Shown: positions 1 through 7,834 of the stretch, piece after piece
Numbering within the stretch: the stretch's first letter is position 1
How the letters are laid out: the number at the start of each line of letters is the position of its first letter
The notes under the pieces: generated by a model
Databases searched by the model: none
Seen by the model: the letters and a program-made list of their open reading frames with translations, nothing else
Told to the model about the DNA's origin: nothing
Assembly (NCBI RefSeq): GCF_000753795.1
Contig: NZ_JPEO01000010.1
Coordinates: forward strand, 1-64,000
Origin: Shewanella mangrovi
Lineage (GTDB): Bacteria > Pseudomonadota > Gammaproteobacteria > Enterobacterales > Shewanellaceae
DNA length: 64,000 nucleotides
Direction: 5' to 3'
Program-made: the position numbers and the translations under genes

Positions 1-13
1 GCGGCTTAACCAT
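1..13 (+). rRNA. rrl: 23S rRNA, extreme 3' end (partial)
   Basis: The first bases (GCGGCTTAACCAT) match the conserved 3' terminus of gammaproteobacterial 23S rRNA (GAGGCTTAACC in E. coli). The rest of the gene lies before the window. A tRNA and a 5S gene follow on the same strand, which supports the reading. The exact 3' boundary is approximate. Confidence 0.65.
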
Positions 14-155
14 ACAACCCCGATGGGTTTTACTGAAAATGTTCCAGACATTTTCCAGCACTTCCTCCATCCATGGAGGTCATGGATAACCTTGATAGAA
101 TAGAGAAATACTTGATTAGAAGTATGAGAACACAGCTTAACAGAATTTGAAAAGG

Positions 156-231
156 GGTCGCTTAGCTCAGCTGGGAGAGCACCTCCCTTACAAGGAGGGG
201 GTCACTGGTTCGAACCCAGTAGCGACCACCA
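156..231 (+). tRNA. tRNA-Val (anticodon TAC)
   Basis: A 76-nt cloverleaf. The acceptor stem GGTCGCT (156-162) pairs with AGCGACC (221-227), followed by A-CCA encoded in the DNA. The D-arm has AGCTCAGCTGGGAGAGC, the anticodon TAC is at 189-191 inside a CCTCC/GGAGG stem, and the T-loop has GGTTCGAACC. It closely resembles E. coli tRNA-Val(UAC). Its position between the end of 23S and 5S, rather than in the 16S-23S spacer or distal to 5S, is unusual. It would be released from the rRNA precursor by tRNA-processing nucleases. Confidence 0.96.
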
Positions 232-306
232 TTTCAAACGAACTAACTAAAAAAGCAGCTTTCCGAATTATTGTTTTTGCCCAAAAGGCGAGAGCAAACA
301 AGAATT

Positions 307-426
307 TGTCTGGTGACAATAGCATTGTGGTCCCACCTGATCCCATCCCGAACTCAGAAGTGAAACACAATCGCGCCGATGGTAGTGTGGGGTTTCCCCA
401 TGTGAGAGTAGGTCATCGCCAGACGC
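307..426 (+). rRNA. rrf: 5S ribosomal RNA
   Basis: About 120 nt aligning throughout with E. coli 5S rRNA. Conserved blocks include GTGGTCCCACCTGA, CCGAACTCAGAAGTGAAAC and GCGCCGATGGTAGTGTGGGG. The terminal helix is GTCTGG (308-313) with CCAGAC (419-424). It is the last functional RNA of the operon and is followed by an intrinsic terminator. Ends are placed from the terminal helix and could move by a base or two. Confidence 0.95.
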
Positions 427-436
427 CTAATTAGAG

Positions 437-463
437 AAGGCCACCCAAACGGGTGGCCTTTTT
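437..463 (+). terminator. Intrinsic terminator of the rRNA operon
   Basis: The stem AAGGCCACCC / GGGTGGCCTT with an AAAC loop runs into a T tract. It lies about 10 nt after the 5S gene. Confidence 0.9.
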
Positions 464-527
464 GCTTTTCTGAATTTATGTTCATGGGGAAGCCCACTTT
501 TGTGTGTGGCTCCGAGACGTCGGACCG

Positions 528-598
528 CCCCATGTGATAGAAGGTCATCGCCAGACGCCCAATTAGAGAAGGCCACCCAAGCGGGTGGCCTTTTTGCT
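528..598 (+). pseudogene. Duplicated 5S rRNA 3' tail plus terminator
   Basis: Bases 528-598 repeat 396-466 at a constant offset of 132 bp with few mismatches. The last ~31 nt of 5S (CCCCATGTGA to CCAGACGC) are present, but the preceding 5S body is not recognisable in 467-527. This is therefore a 5S remnant, probably left by recombination or deletion within a former tandem 5S arrangement. It cannot form a 5S rRNA. Confidence 0.8.
569..595 (+). terminator. Second copy of the rRNA-operon terminator
   Basis: The stem AAGGCCACCC and GGGTGGCC (one loop base differs from the first copy) is followed by TTTTT. It is part of the 132-bp-offset duplication and gives the operon tandem terminators. Confidence 0.85.
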
Positions 599-599
599 G

Positions 600-1225
600 T
601 CAACCTTAAACCACCTCCTATGGAGGTGGTGATCGTTTAGTCGGGGCTATGCCCGTAGGGTGCTCATGCTAGAAACTGCCTTTTGTTTGTTACCAGCAAA
701 TAAAGGGAGTAAATAGCATGAGCCGATATGAATCCGCATCGCACGTATTCTATCGTTGTCAGTATCACATCGTGTGGACACCGAAGTACAGATACAAGAT
801 ATTGAAAGGTCAGGTAGGCAAAGAGCTGTACCGGAGTATTTATGTCTTCTGTAGCATGAAGAAATGTGTAGTAGTTGAGCTTAACGTTCAGATAGACCAT
901 GTGCATTTAGTTGTAAGAACGCCGTCAAGTTTAAGCGTCTCGGATTTGATGGGGACGCTGAAAGGGCGAACAGCAATAAGATTATTCAATAAATTCCCAT
1001 ACCTTCGTAAGAAAAAGCTATGGGGAAACCATTTCTGGCAAAGAGGATATTTCGTAGACTCAGTTGGCGCGAATGAAGAAATAATCCGCAGGTATGTGAA
1101 GTATCAAGATAAGCAGGCCAAAGAGGACGAAGAACGTCAACAACTCTTAGAGCTATCATGAATAGAAAGGCACCCTTATAGGGTGCCCTAAAGCAAAGCC
1201 ACCTGCTATGCAGGTGGATTTTTAC
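600..1225 (+). mobile_element. IS200/IS605-family insertion sequence (tnpA only)
   Basis: A single Y1 transposase gene is flanked by subterminal hairpins instead of inverted repeats, as in the IS200 group. The left-end hairpin is ACCACCTCC-TAT-GGAGGTGGT (610-630), with a second short stem GGGC/GCCC near 644-654. The right-end hairpin is CCACCTGC-TAT-GCAGGTGG (1199-1217). The two end hairpins share the stem motif CCACCT and the TAT loop. A further stem GGCACCC/GGGTGCC (1169-1187) just after the gene may be its terminator. No tnpB is present. The outer boundaries are estimates because these elements make no target duplication. Confidence 0.85.
718..1161 (+). CDS. tnpA: IS200-type Y1 transposase TnpA
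   Basis: A 147-residue HUH single-strand transposase, the normal length for the family. The metal-binding HUH motif is H61-V-H63 in the context QIDHVHLVV. The catalytic tyrosine is most likely Y126 in RRYVKYQ, followed by the family glutamine Q130. The conserved block GNHFWQRGYF (103-112) is present. The enzyme acts as a dimer, recognising end hairpins and cutting single-stranded DNA during peel-and-paste transposition. The start at 718 is preceded by GGGAG. All catalytic residues are intact, so it is probably active or recently active. Confidence 0.93.
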   Translation: MSRYESASHVFYRCQYHIVWTPKYRYKILKGQVGKELYRSIYVFCSMKKCVVVELNVQIDHVHLVVRTPSSLSVSDLMGTLKGRTAIRLFNKFPYLRKKKLWGNHFWQRGYFVDSVGANEEIIRRYVKYQDKQAKEDEERQQLLELS

Positions 1226-1241
1226 TTTCTGAGGTTTTATA

Positions 1242-3263
1242 TTAGACGCGGAATTCTTTTACTGAAGACTGTAACTCCTCAGCTAATTGAGCCACCTGAT
1301 AGCTGGATTTAGCGGTCTTGTCTGCACCTTCGGCTGTATCATCTGACAGCGCTGCGATATGTTCCAGCATTTCTGATACCTGATGGCTGACATCGGTTTG
1401 CTCTTGGGCGGCGCCGGCAATCTGTGAACCTGCTTCATGCGCTTGCTGAACTGAGTTGGCTATCGCAACTAAAGCGCTGTCTGCTAATTCAGTTTTACTG
1501 ACACATGCTTGTGCCTGTTGTTGGCCTTGCTGCATTACTTTGACGGCTTGTTTCGCTCCCTGTTGCAGCACTTCAATCATTTGCTGTATTTCACTTGTTG
1601 ATTGTTGTGTTCTGGACGCGAGATTGCGCACTTCATCAGCGACCACGGCAAATCCTCGCCCTTGTTCTCCCGCTCTGGCAGCTTCTATCGCCGCATTTAG
1701 TGCGAGTAGGTTCGTCTGGTCGGCAATGCCACGAATAACATCCAAAATGCTGCCTATAGCGCCGGTATCGTTGTCTAGCTTATTGATGACATGGCTGGCT
1801 TGTACGACTTCTTCAGCCAGTTGCTCGATAGTTTTACGATTTTCATCCGCAATTGCGCGCATTTTGAGGGTTTCTTCGTCGGCTTGACGGATCTGCGCTA
1901 AGGCATGGTCGGCGCTGTTTGATACCTGACGAGCACTGGAGTCGAGTTGATTGGTTGCAGTGGCGACTTGATCGACTTGCGACTTTTGTTGTTGGATGCT
2001 GCTAAGCGAACGTTTTGTTACCTGAGAGGTTTGCTCTGCCGCGCTTGTCAGTTGATTTGACCGAGTGAGAATACCGGTAATGAGTTGGCGCAGATTATCT
2101 ATCAGTTTGTTACAGTTTTTGGCGACTTCCGCGAGTTCATCACGACCTGAATCATCTAACCGGTGAGTGAGATCACCCGATGCAACGATATTCAGCGCCT
2201 TATTGATACTATTGAGCGCAGTCCGCAGTGGTTTAACTACAGCAATTGAAATCCCAATTGCGACAACAATGGCGATGATGACTAAGCTAAACGTCTGGGT
2301 CTGGGCTGCTGCTATTTGATCCAGTGTTTGTTGATTAATTTCCCGAGTGAGATTTTCTATTGCCGCGGAAAGTGCTTTCATCGACGAGACAGTTTCTGCT
2401 TTTAATGTGTCGGTTTGTCTGAGTACGTCAGCTGTTTGCTTATTGAGGGCGAGTTGTTGGCGTTTGGCTTCAACAATCGACTCCTGTCCATCTAGCTGTT
2501 TAAACAACTGCTCAGTGTCTTCCCTTAACGTACGCAGTTGTTCGGTATCAAGGGTGTTTTGTCCGAGCTCATTAATTTCTGTCAGCTTAGTTCGCGCTTC
2601 TTTTACAATAAATTTGAGTTCTTGGGCAATCAGCTCAAAGGTGCCCATTTCATTGCTGGCAACAAGGTCGTACACATTACTGATGGTATTTGTGAGGTTG
2701 TTATCGACGGTGTTGGCTATTGCTGCGATTTGTTGTTCTTTTGGGTTATCACTCCCTTCAAGGTCAATCAGATCCAGTAGCAGTGAGCCAGTATCGTCTA
2801 TTTGTCGTTCCAGCGAGTTGCGACGCTTTATCAGGGCTTCCTGCATTTTCAAGCCGTTCGCTTTATTCTCTATAAGACTTATACCCACAGAAGAAAATGC
2901 TTGATAGCGCTGCTGTAGCTGACTGGTCAAGGACAGTACATCTTGCCGTTGCTGGAGCAAACTGGTCAGTTTATTGAGTTGCTCATCAAATAAGCCTTGT
3001 TGCTCAGCGAACAGCTTTTCAATGCTATCCATTGCTGAAAGACTGTCATTGTAGTAACCGATAAGCAGGATTCGCTGTTCTTCGGTAAGCGCTTCCGATA
3101 AGCGATTAGTAGTGTCTAGTGCTGGAATACTCAGGCTTTGGGTAACTTGAGTCGCTTGTTTAAGCCGCTGATTCGTTAGCCAGTTAACGCTACCTAGCAT
3201 TAACAGCAACAGGGTAAGAATGGTAAAACCAACAATGACACGGGTTGAAACGTTCAGCTTCAT
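1242..3263 (-). CDS. Methyl-accepting chemotaxis protein
   Basis: A 673-residue inner-membrane chemoreceptor. TM1 is about residues 8-28. A long all-helical periplasmic region (about 30-324) has the size and helical character of tandem four-helix (HBM-like) sensor modules. TM2 is about 325-344, HAMP about 345-397, and the cytoplasmic signalling hairpin about 400-673. The hairpin tip is unmistakable ([20 protein letters not shown], near 510-529, then [16 protein letters not shown]), where CheA and CheW bind. There is no C-terminal NWETF-type tether; it ends SSVKEFRV. The ATG follows CGGAG. It is a single gene with no che genes nearby. The ligand cannot be told from sequence. Confidence 0.93.
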   Translation of the reverse strand: MKLNVSTRVIVGFTILTLLLLMLGSVNWLTNQRLKQATQVTQSLSIPALDTTNRLSEALTEEQRILLIGYYNDSLSAMDSIEKLFAEQQGLFDEQLNKLTSLLQQRQDVLSLTSQLQQRYQAFSSVGISLIENKANGLKMQEALIKRRNSLERQIDDTGSLLLDLIDLEGSDNPKEQQIAAIANTVDNNLTNTISNVYDLVASNEMGTFELIAQELKFIVKEARTKLTEINELGQNTLDTEQLRTLREDTEQLFKQLDGQESIVEAKRQQLALNKQTADVLRQTDTLKAETVSSMKALSAAIENLTREINQQTLDQIAAAQTQTFSLVIIAIVVAIGISIAVVKPLRTALNSINKALNIVASGDLTHRLDDSGRDELAEVAKNCNKLIDNLRQLITGILTRSNQLTSAAEQTSQVTKRSLSSIQQQKSQVDQVATATNQLDSSARQVSNSADHALAQIRQADEETLKMRAIADENRKTIEQLAEEVVQASHVINKLDNDTGAIGSILDVIRGIADQTNLLALNAAIEAARAGEQGRGFAVVADEVRNLASRTQQSTSEIQQMIEVLQQGAKQAVKVMQQGQQQAQACVSKTELADSALVAIANSVQQAHEAGSQIAGAAQEQTDVSHQVSEMLEHIAALSDDTAEGADKTAKSSYQVAQLAEELQSSVKEFRV

Positions 3264-3356
3264 ACTCGACTCCGTTTCTATTCATATCTCTCGCCAGAAT
3301 ATTGCGTAGCGAGCCTGAACAAAGTTTAGTACGGAACCGAGTATGCGACGGGGGAA

Positions 3357-4172
3357 TTATTGAAGCGCGTCTTGGGTAACAAACTGATTGGATTCAAGAT
3401 GCCAGAGGGTCATAAACTCCCCCCAGCAACAGCCCGTATCCAGCGGTAAAATTTCTGGCGAGCGTCCTTGTCCCATCAAGGCAGCCCAATGGCCAAATAC
3501 TTTGATGGTGCCAGCAGACTGTGCCGGAAATTCATACCAAGGCTTTAGCTCATCGTTGTTGCATTGTGCTGGCGGTAGCTTACAAGCAAAATCCAACTGG
3601 CCATCAGCGTAAAGATAGCGCATACGTGTCAGCGCATTTATGCAGTATCTGAGCCGAGGAAAACCGCTGAGTTGAGCATGCCACCCCTCAGGAGTGTTAG
3701 TATACATTTTTTGGAGGATTTCTTCGACATAATCTGGTTGCTGTAGTGCGGCAGACACTGCGGCGGCTTCTGTTCGCGCAGTGGCAATATCCCATTGCGG
3801 TGGAATACCGGCATGCGTCATCACCACATTATGTTCGGGTAATTCCTGCAGTAGCGGTTGTTGGCGTAGCCAGTGGATAAGCCGATTCGACTCTTTAGAG
3901 GCTAACAGTTTACTGAGTTTATCGGAGTTTTTAACGCGTCTAATCCCCGCATGCACACTCAGTAGGTTGAGATCATGATTCCCCAATACGACGCGACCAG
4001 CGTTGTCCAACGATTCAAAAAAACGCAAGGTCGCCAGTGAATCAGGGCCGCGTGCGACGAGATCGCCAACGGCCCACAGCACGTCTTTTGATGGGTTAAA
4101 TGACACCTTGTCTAACAGTAGGCGTAATTCGTTAAAACATCCCTGAATGTCACCAACAAAATAGTTAGCCAA
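3357..4172 (-). CDS. apaH: Bis(5'-nucleosyl)-tetraphosphatase, symmetrical (ApaH)
   Basis: Hydrolyses Ap4A to two ADP and removes Np4 caps from RNA in enterobacteria. The 271 residues include the calcineurin-like phosphoesterase motifs GDIQG (7-11), GDLVARGPDS (36-45) and GNHD (64-67), which bind two metals. The start codon is TTG, preceded by TAGGAG that overlaps the apaG stop codon, so translation is coupled. It is the last gene of the lptD-to-apaH series, the same order as in E. coli. Confidence 0.95.
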   Translation of the reverse strand: MANYFVGDIQGCFNELRLLLDKVSFNPSKDVLWAVGDLVARGPDSLATLRFFESLDNAGRVVLGNHDLNLLSVHAGIRRVKNSDKLSKLLASKESNRLIHWLRQQPLLQELPEHNVVMTHAGIPPQWDIATARTEAAAVSAALQQPDYVEEILQKMYTNTPEGWHAQLSGFPRLRYCINALTRMRYLYADGQLDFACKLPPAQCNNDELKPWYEFPAQSAGTIKVFGHWAALMGQGRSPEILPLDTGCCWGEFMTLWHLESNQFVTQDALQ

Positions 4173-4180
4173 AACAACTC

Positions 4181-4561
4181 CTAATGAATAATGCCAGGTA
4201 CAGATAGACGAAATGGCGCAATTATCGCGTGAAACTCGCGGCCACTATCGGTGCGCATTTGATATTTACCTTGCATGACACCGACCGAGGTTTCAAGTAC
4301 TGTGCCACTGGTATATTGATATGCTTCGTTAGGTTTGATGGTGGGAGTTTCGCCTACCACGCCTTCTCCTTGCACTTCATTAATCTTACCGTTGGCATCT
4401 GTGATTAACCAATGGCGGGTCTCCAGTGTGACCGGTTCATCACTTAAATTGATGATGGTGATGGTATAGCTAAACAGGTAGCGATCTTCTTTTGGGGATG
4501 ATTGGTGATCTAAATACTGAGTTTTGACTTCTATTTTGATAGCACTATCTTCGACAGTCAT
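4181..4561 (-). CDS. apaG: ApaG domain protein
   Basis: 126 residues of the ApaG/DUF525 family, an all-beta fibronectin-III-like fold with a conserved ITDANGK ... EVQGEGVVGE ... YQYTSGT ... MQGKYQM core. Its biochemical role is unsettled; loss gives cobalt and magnesium phenotypes in enterobacteria. The ATG at 4561 is preferred over an in-frame TTG at 4579, because GGAA stands just upstream of it and the length then matches Shewanella and E. coli ApaG (about 125). It lies between rsmA and apaH, 8 bp before apaH. Confidence 0.93.
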   Translation of the reverse strand: MTVEDSAIKIEVKTQYLDHQSSPKEDRYLFSYTITIINLSDEPVTLETRHWLITDANGKINEVQGEGVVGETPTIKPNEAYQYTSGTVLETSVGVMQGKYQMRTDSGREFHAIIAPFRLSVPGIIH

Positions 4562-4606
4562 GTCCCATTCCGTGAACAAAAGGGCCGCTTATCAGCGGCC
4601 ACATAT

Positions 4607-5413
4607 TTAGTTATTTTTACTCGAGAGTAGGTTAGCGAGCGCTACATATTGCGCCACACTGACCTGTTCAGGCCTTAGGCTAGCATCAATATTGAGGTTA
4701 CTGAAGTCTTCATCGCTAAACAGGCCTTTAAGGTTATTCCGTAGCGTTTTACGGCGCATGTTAAAGGCGGTTGAGGTAACGTGCTGCAACTGCTTAATGT
4801 CATCGCACGGATACGGCGGTTGCTCATAAGGTACTAAACGTACCACTGCTGAATCCACTTTTGGTGGTGGGGTAAAGCTTTCTGGCGGCACTTCCAGCAC
4901 TGGAATTACTTGGCAGTAATACTGTGCCATAACGGTTAGGCGGCCGTAAGCTTTACTGCCGGGCGAGGCAGAAAGACGTAGCACGACTTCCTTTTGCAGC
5001 ATGAAGTGCATACTTGCGATGTGCTCGGCATATTCAAACAGATGGAACATCAAGGGTGTGGAGATGTTGTATGGCAAGTTACCGAATACCTTCATCTTCT
5101 TGCCCGGTTGCATCAACTGACTAAAGTCAAACTGCAACGCATCACCTTGGTGGATCTCGAGCTTGTCTTTCAGAAATGGGTGTTGTTTTAAGCGCTCAAC
5201 CAAATCACGGTCAAGTTCCACTACGGTCAGCTTATCAATTGACTCAGCAACAGGCTCTGTCAATGCTGCCAGACCAGGGCCAATTTCCACCATGATGTGG
5301 TCATTGTCGGGGGAAATAGCCCCAACAATGCGATTGATAATATTACTGTCAGTTAAAAAGTTCTGACCAAAACGTTTTCTGGCCGTATGGCCGAGATGGA
5401 CTTTATTACTCAT
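4607..5413 (-). CDS. rsmA: 16S rRNA (adenine1518/1519-N6)-dimethyltransferase
   Basis: RsmA/KsgA dimethylates two adjacent adenosines in helix 45 of 16S rRNA late in 30S assembly. From the ATG at 5413 it has 268 residues and starts [20 protein letters not shown], like E. coli KsgA. The SAM motif I is EIGPG (43-47) and the target-adenine motif is NLPY (112-115). A longer in-frame start at 5452 would run into pdxA and lacks family support. It follows pdxA by 16 bp. Confidence 0.96.
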   Translation of the reverse strand: MSNKVHLGHTARKRFGQNFLTDSNIINRIVGAISPDNDHIMVEIGPGLAALTEPVAESIDKLTVVELDRDLVERLKQHPFLKDKLEIHQGDALQFDFSQLMQPGKKMKVFGNLPYNISTPLMFHLFEYAEHIASMHFMLQKEVVLRLSASPGSKAYGRLTVMAQYYCQVIPVLEVPPESFTPPPKVDSAVVRLVPYEQPPYPCDDIKQLQHVTSTAFNMRRKTLRNNLKGLFSDEDFSNLNIDASLRPEQVSVAQYVALANLLSSKNN

Positions 5414-5429
5414 TAAATTTCTGTGTGGC

Positions 5430-6413
5430 TCAGTTCTTTGAAGCCAACTCAATGGCTTTATTTAAGGCGCAGACGAAGCTACCTAAATCGGCTGTCCCTG
5501 TGCCTGCAAGTTCTAGCGCAGTGCCATGGTCAACCGACGTACGAATATAAGGTAAACCTAGTGTGATATTGACCGATTGGCCAAAGCCCATCGATTTTAA
5601 CACTGGCAGACCTTGGTCGTGATACATCGATAGCACGACGTCAGCATCTTCAAGGTATTTAGGTTGGAATAGCGTGTCTGCCGGCAGTGGACCTATCAGC
5701 GTGATACCTTCCGCACGTAACTCATCTAATGCAGGGATCATCACATCGAGTTCTTCACGACCTAAGTGACCATTTTCACCCGCATGTGGGTTGAGGCCGC
5801 AGACATAGATTTTTGGGTTTTCGATGGCAAAACGATTGACTAAATCGTGATGCAAAATGCCAATGACCTGATGTAAACGGTCTCGGGTAATGGCTTTTGA
5901 CACATAGGCTAGCGGGATGTGGGTTGTCATCAGTGCCACTTGCAGCTTCGGACACGCCAGCAACATCACCACATCTTTACATCCGGCTTGATGAGCAAAA
6001 AACTCAGTATGGCCAGAGAAGGGGATACCCGCCTGATTGATAATACCTTTGTGTACCGGACCGGTAACAACGGCATCAAATTCGCCTTTGATATTTTTTT
6101 CACCAGCATAGCTAAGTGTTTCTACCACATAGCTGCTGTTTTGTTCGTTGAGTACACCACAACGTGATTCTGCCGCCATGCTAAATGGCACAATCGTCAG
6201 CGATCCCGCTTCTTGTGGTTTAGCAGGCATAGACGGCTGATACGGTCGCAGCTGTAATCCCAAGCCCAACATTTTGGCGCGAGACTGCAGCAGTGACGGA
6301 TCGGCACACACAACCAGCTCAACTGGCCAGCTGCGCTGAGCTAGTTGCACAACTAGCTCAGGCCCTATGCCGGCAGGTTCACCGGCGGTAATCGCTATAC
6401 GTTTGGTACTCAA
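5430..6413 (-). CDS. pdxA: 4-hydroxythreonine-4-phosphate dehydrogenase
   Basis: An NAD-dependent oxidative step of the DXP-dependent pyridoxal phosphate pathway. The 327 residues include [12 protein letters not shown] near the N-terminus, the metal-ligand region SGHTEFFAH (about 133-141), and [10 protein letters not shown] and [10 protein letters not shown], all diagnostic. The start is a TTG preceded by AGAGG, which is formed by the last codons of surA; the two genes are 5 bp apart. It is the third gene of the lptD operon. Confidence 0.96.
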   Translation of the reverse strand: MSTKRIAITAGEPAGIGPELVVQLAQRSWPVELVVCADPSLLQSRAKMLGLGLQLRPYQPSMPAKPQEAGSLTIVPFSMAAESRCGVLNEQNSSYVVETLSYAGEKNIKGEFDAVVTGPVHKGIINQAGIPFSGHTEFFAHQAGCKDVVMLLACPKLQVALMTTHIPLAYVSKAITRDRLHQVIGILHHDLVNRFAIENPKIYVCGLNPHAGENGHLGREELDVMIPALDELRAEGITLIGPLPADTLFQPKYLEDADVVLSMYHDQGLPVLKSMGFGQSVNITLGLPYIRTSVDHGTALELAGTGTADLGSFVCALNKAIELASKN

Positions 6414-6418
6414 ACTGA

Positions 6419-7723
6419 TTAACCTCTGATCGGCTCTGGATCGAACACTTCAATGTAAGCACTTGCACGCATTTCGTCTAGCCAAGCTTGCAACTCTTCG
6501 TTGAATTTTCTTCTGAAGATCAACTGATGAGCTCGGTTGGTATTAAGTTGCTGGGTTGCATCTGTCATGCGGGTATCTTCCAGCTCGATAATGTGCCAAC
6601 CAAAGGTAGAACGGAATGGCTCGCTAAGCTCGCCGACTTTCATGTTATCCAGTGTGTTTTTAAATGCAGGTACGTAAGCGCTGGTTTCTGACCAACCCAA
6701 CTCACCGCCTTTAGCGGCTGAACCTTCATCTTCTGAGTATTGGCGGGCTAAATCGGCAAATTTAGCATCGCCACTACGGATTTTCTTAAGAAATTCTTCC
6801 AGCATCGCTTTCGCGCGTTCTTCCGATAGAATCGGTGATGGCTTCAGCAGAATATGACGAGCGCGAACTTCTTTGATTTCTTGCGTTTGCAGACCACGAG
6901 CATCCATCACTTTGATGATATGGAATCCTGCACCGCTCTTAATTGGGCCAATAATGTCACCTTTTTTGGCGCTATTAACCACTTCGGCAAACAGGGTCGG
7001 CATTTCGTTAATGTTCATGTAGTCCCAAATACCGCCTTCCAGCGCTTTCGGACCTGATGATGATGCAATGGCCGTGGTGCGGAAATCTGCACCATCTTTC
7101 AGACGGTCGATAACGGTTTCTGCGCGCTTACTTGCCGAGGCCAACTGCTCAGATGTCGCATTTTGCGGTACATCAATCAGAATATGACCAATCTGGAACT
7201 CAACATTTTTCAGTCCTTGTTCCTGAATCATTTTCACCAAGTGATCGATCTCTTGTGGCGAAACCTGAATACGACGTTGCACCTGAATGCGTTGGATTTC
7301 ACCTAAGGTAATATCTTGACGCAGTTGCTCACGGTAGTGGCTAAAGGTTTCACCGTCAGCTTCAACTTTGGCTTGTAGCTGCTGTACCGTCATGTTTTGT
7401 TGCTTCGCGATGTTGCTGATGGTTTCATCCAACTGCAAATCACCAATATGCAAACCAATACGGTCGGCTGTTTGCAACTGCAAACGCGTCAAAATCAAAC
7501 GTTCAATAACTTGAGTGCGCAATGCCTTATCAGAAGGCAGTGATTGATCTTTTTTCTTGGCGTCAGCTTTAACGTCTTCCAGCATATTCTGGACTTCACT
7601 TTCCAGAATCACCCCGTTATTAACCTGTACCGCAATTCGATCCAAAGGCTGTGGTTCTGCCGTAACTGCATGGCTCATCGCCAGCGCAAACAATCCGAAT
7701 ATCAGTTTTTTACCAGGTGTCAT
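6419..7723 (-). CDS. surA: Periplasmic chaperone / peptidyl-prolyl isomerase SurA
   Basis: Escorts outer-membrane beta-barrel proteins across the periplasm to the BAM machine; LptD is a well-known client. The 434 residues begin with a Sec signal peptide (cleavage after about residue 22, VTAEP). A SurA N-terminal helical domain follows, then two parvulin domains (about 170-275 and 285-385), each with a QIGHILI or RARHILL strand, and a C-terminal helix. It sits 112 bp downstream of lptD in the usual order. Confidence 0.95.
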   Translation of the reverse strand: MTPGKKLIFGLFALAMSHAVTAEPQPLDRIAVQVNNGVILESEVQNMLEDVKADAKKKDQSLPSDKALRTQVIERLILTRLQLQTADRIGLHIGDLQLDETISNIAKQQNMTVQQLQAKVEADGETFSHYREQLRQDITLGEIQRIQVQRRIQVSPQEIDHLVKMIQEQGLKNVEFQIGHILIDVPQNATSEQLASASKRAETVIDRLKDGADFRTTAIASSSGPKALEGGIWDYMNINEMPTLFAEVVNSAKKGDIIGPIKSGAGFHIIKVMDARGLQTQEIKEVRARHILLKPSPILSEERAKAMLEEFLKKIRSGDAKFADLARQYSEDEGSAAKGGELGWSETSAYVPAFKNTLDNMKVGELSEPFRSTFGWHIIELEDTRMTDATQQLNTNRAHQLIFRRKFNEELQAWLDEMRASAYIEVFDPEPIRG

Positions 7724-7834
7724 TCAAAAATCCTTGCCACATTTTTTGTCTGGCGGCAGACATTCCGCTGCCATTGTCGTTCAGTTTTGACTACGAGTTC
7801 ATTTCGAGGTTCAGCAATCTAACACAAAAGTTGA

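Noticed and set aside
61..85. CCTCCATCCATGGAGG inverted repeat in the 23S-tRNA spacer as an IS end
   Set aside because: It resembles the IS200 left-end hairpin in composition, but there is no matching right end; more likely it is rRNA spacer structure.
147..434. Open frame of 95 codons across tRNA-Val and 5S rRNA
   Set aside because: It translates structural RNA genes and has no coding character.
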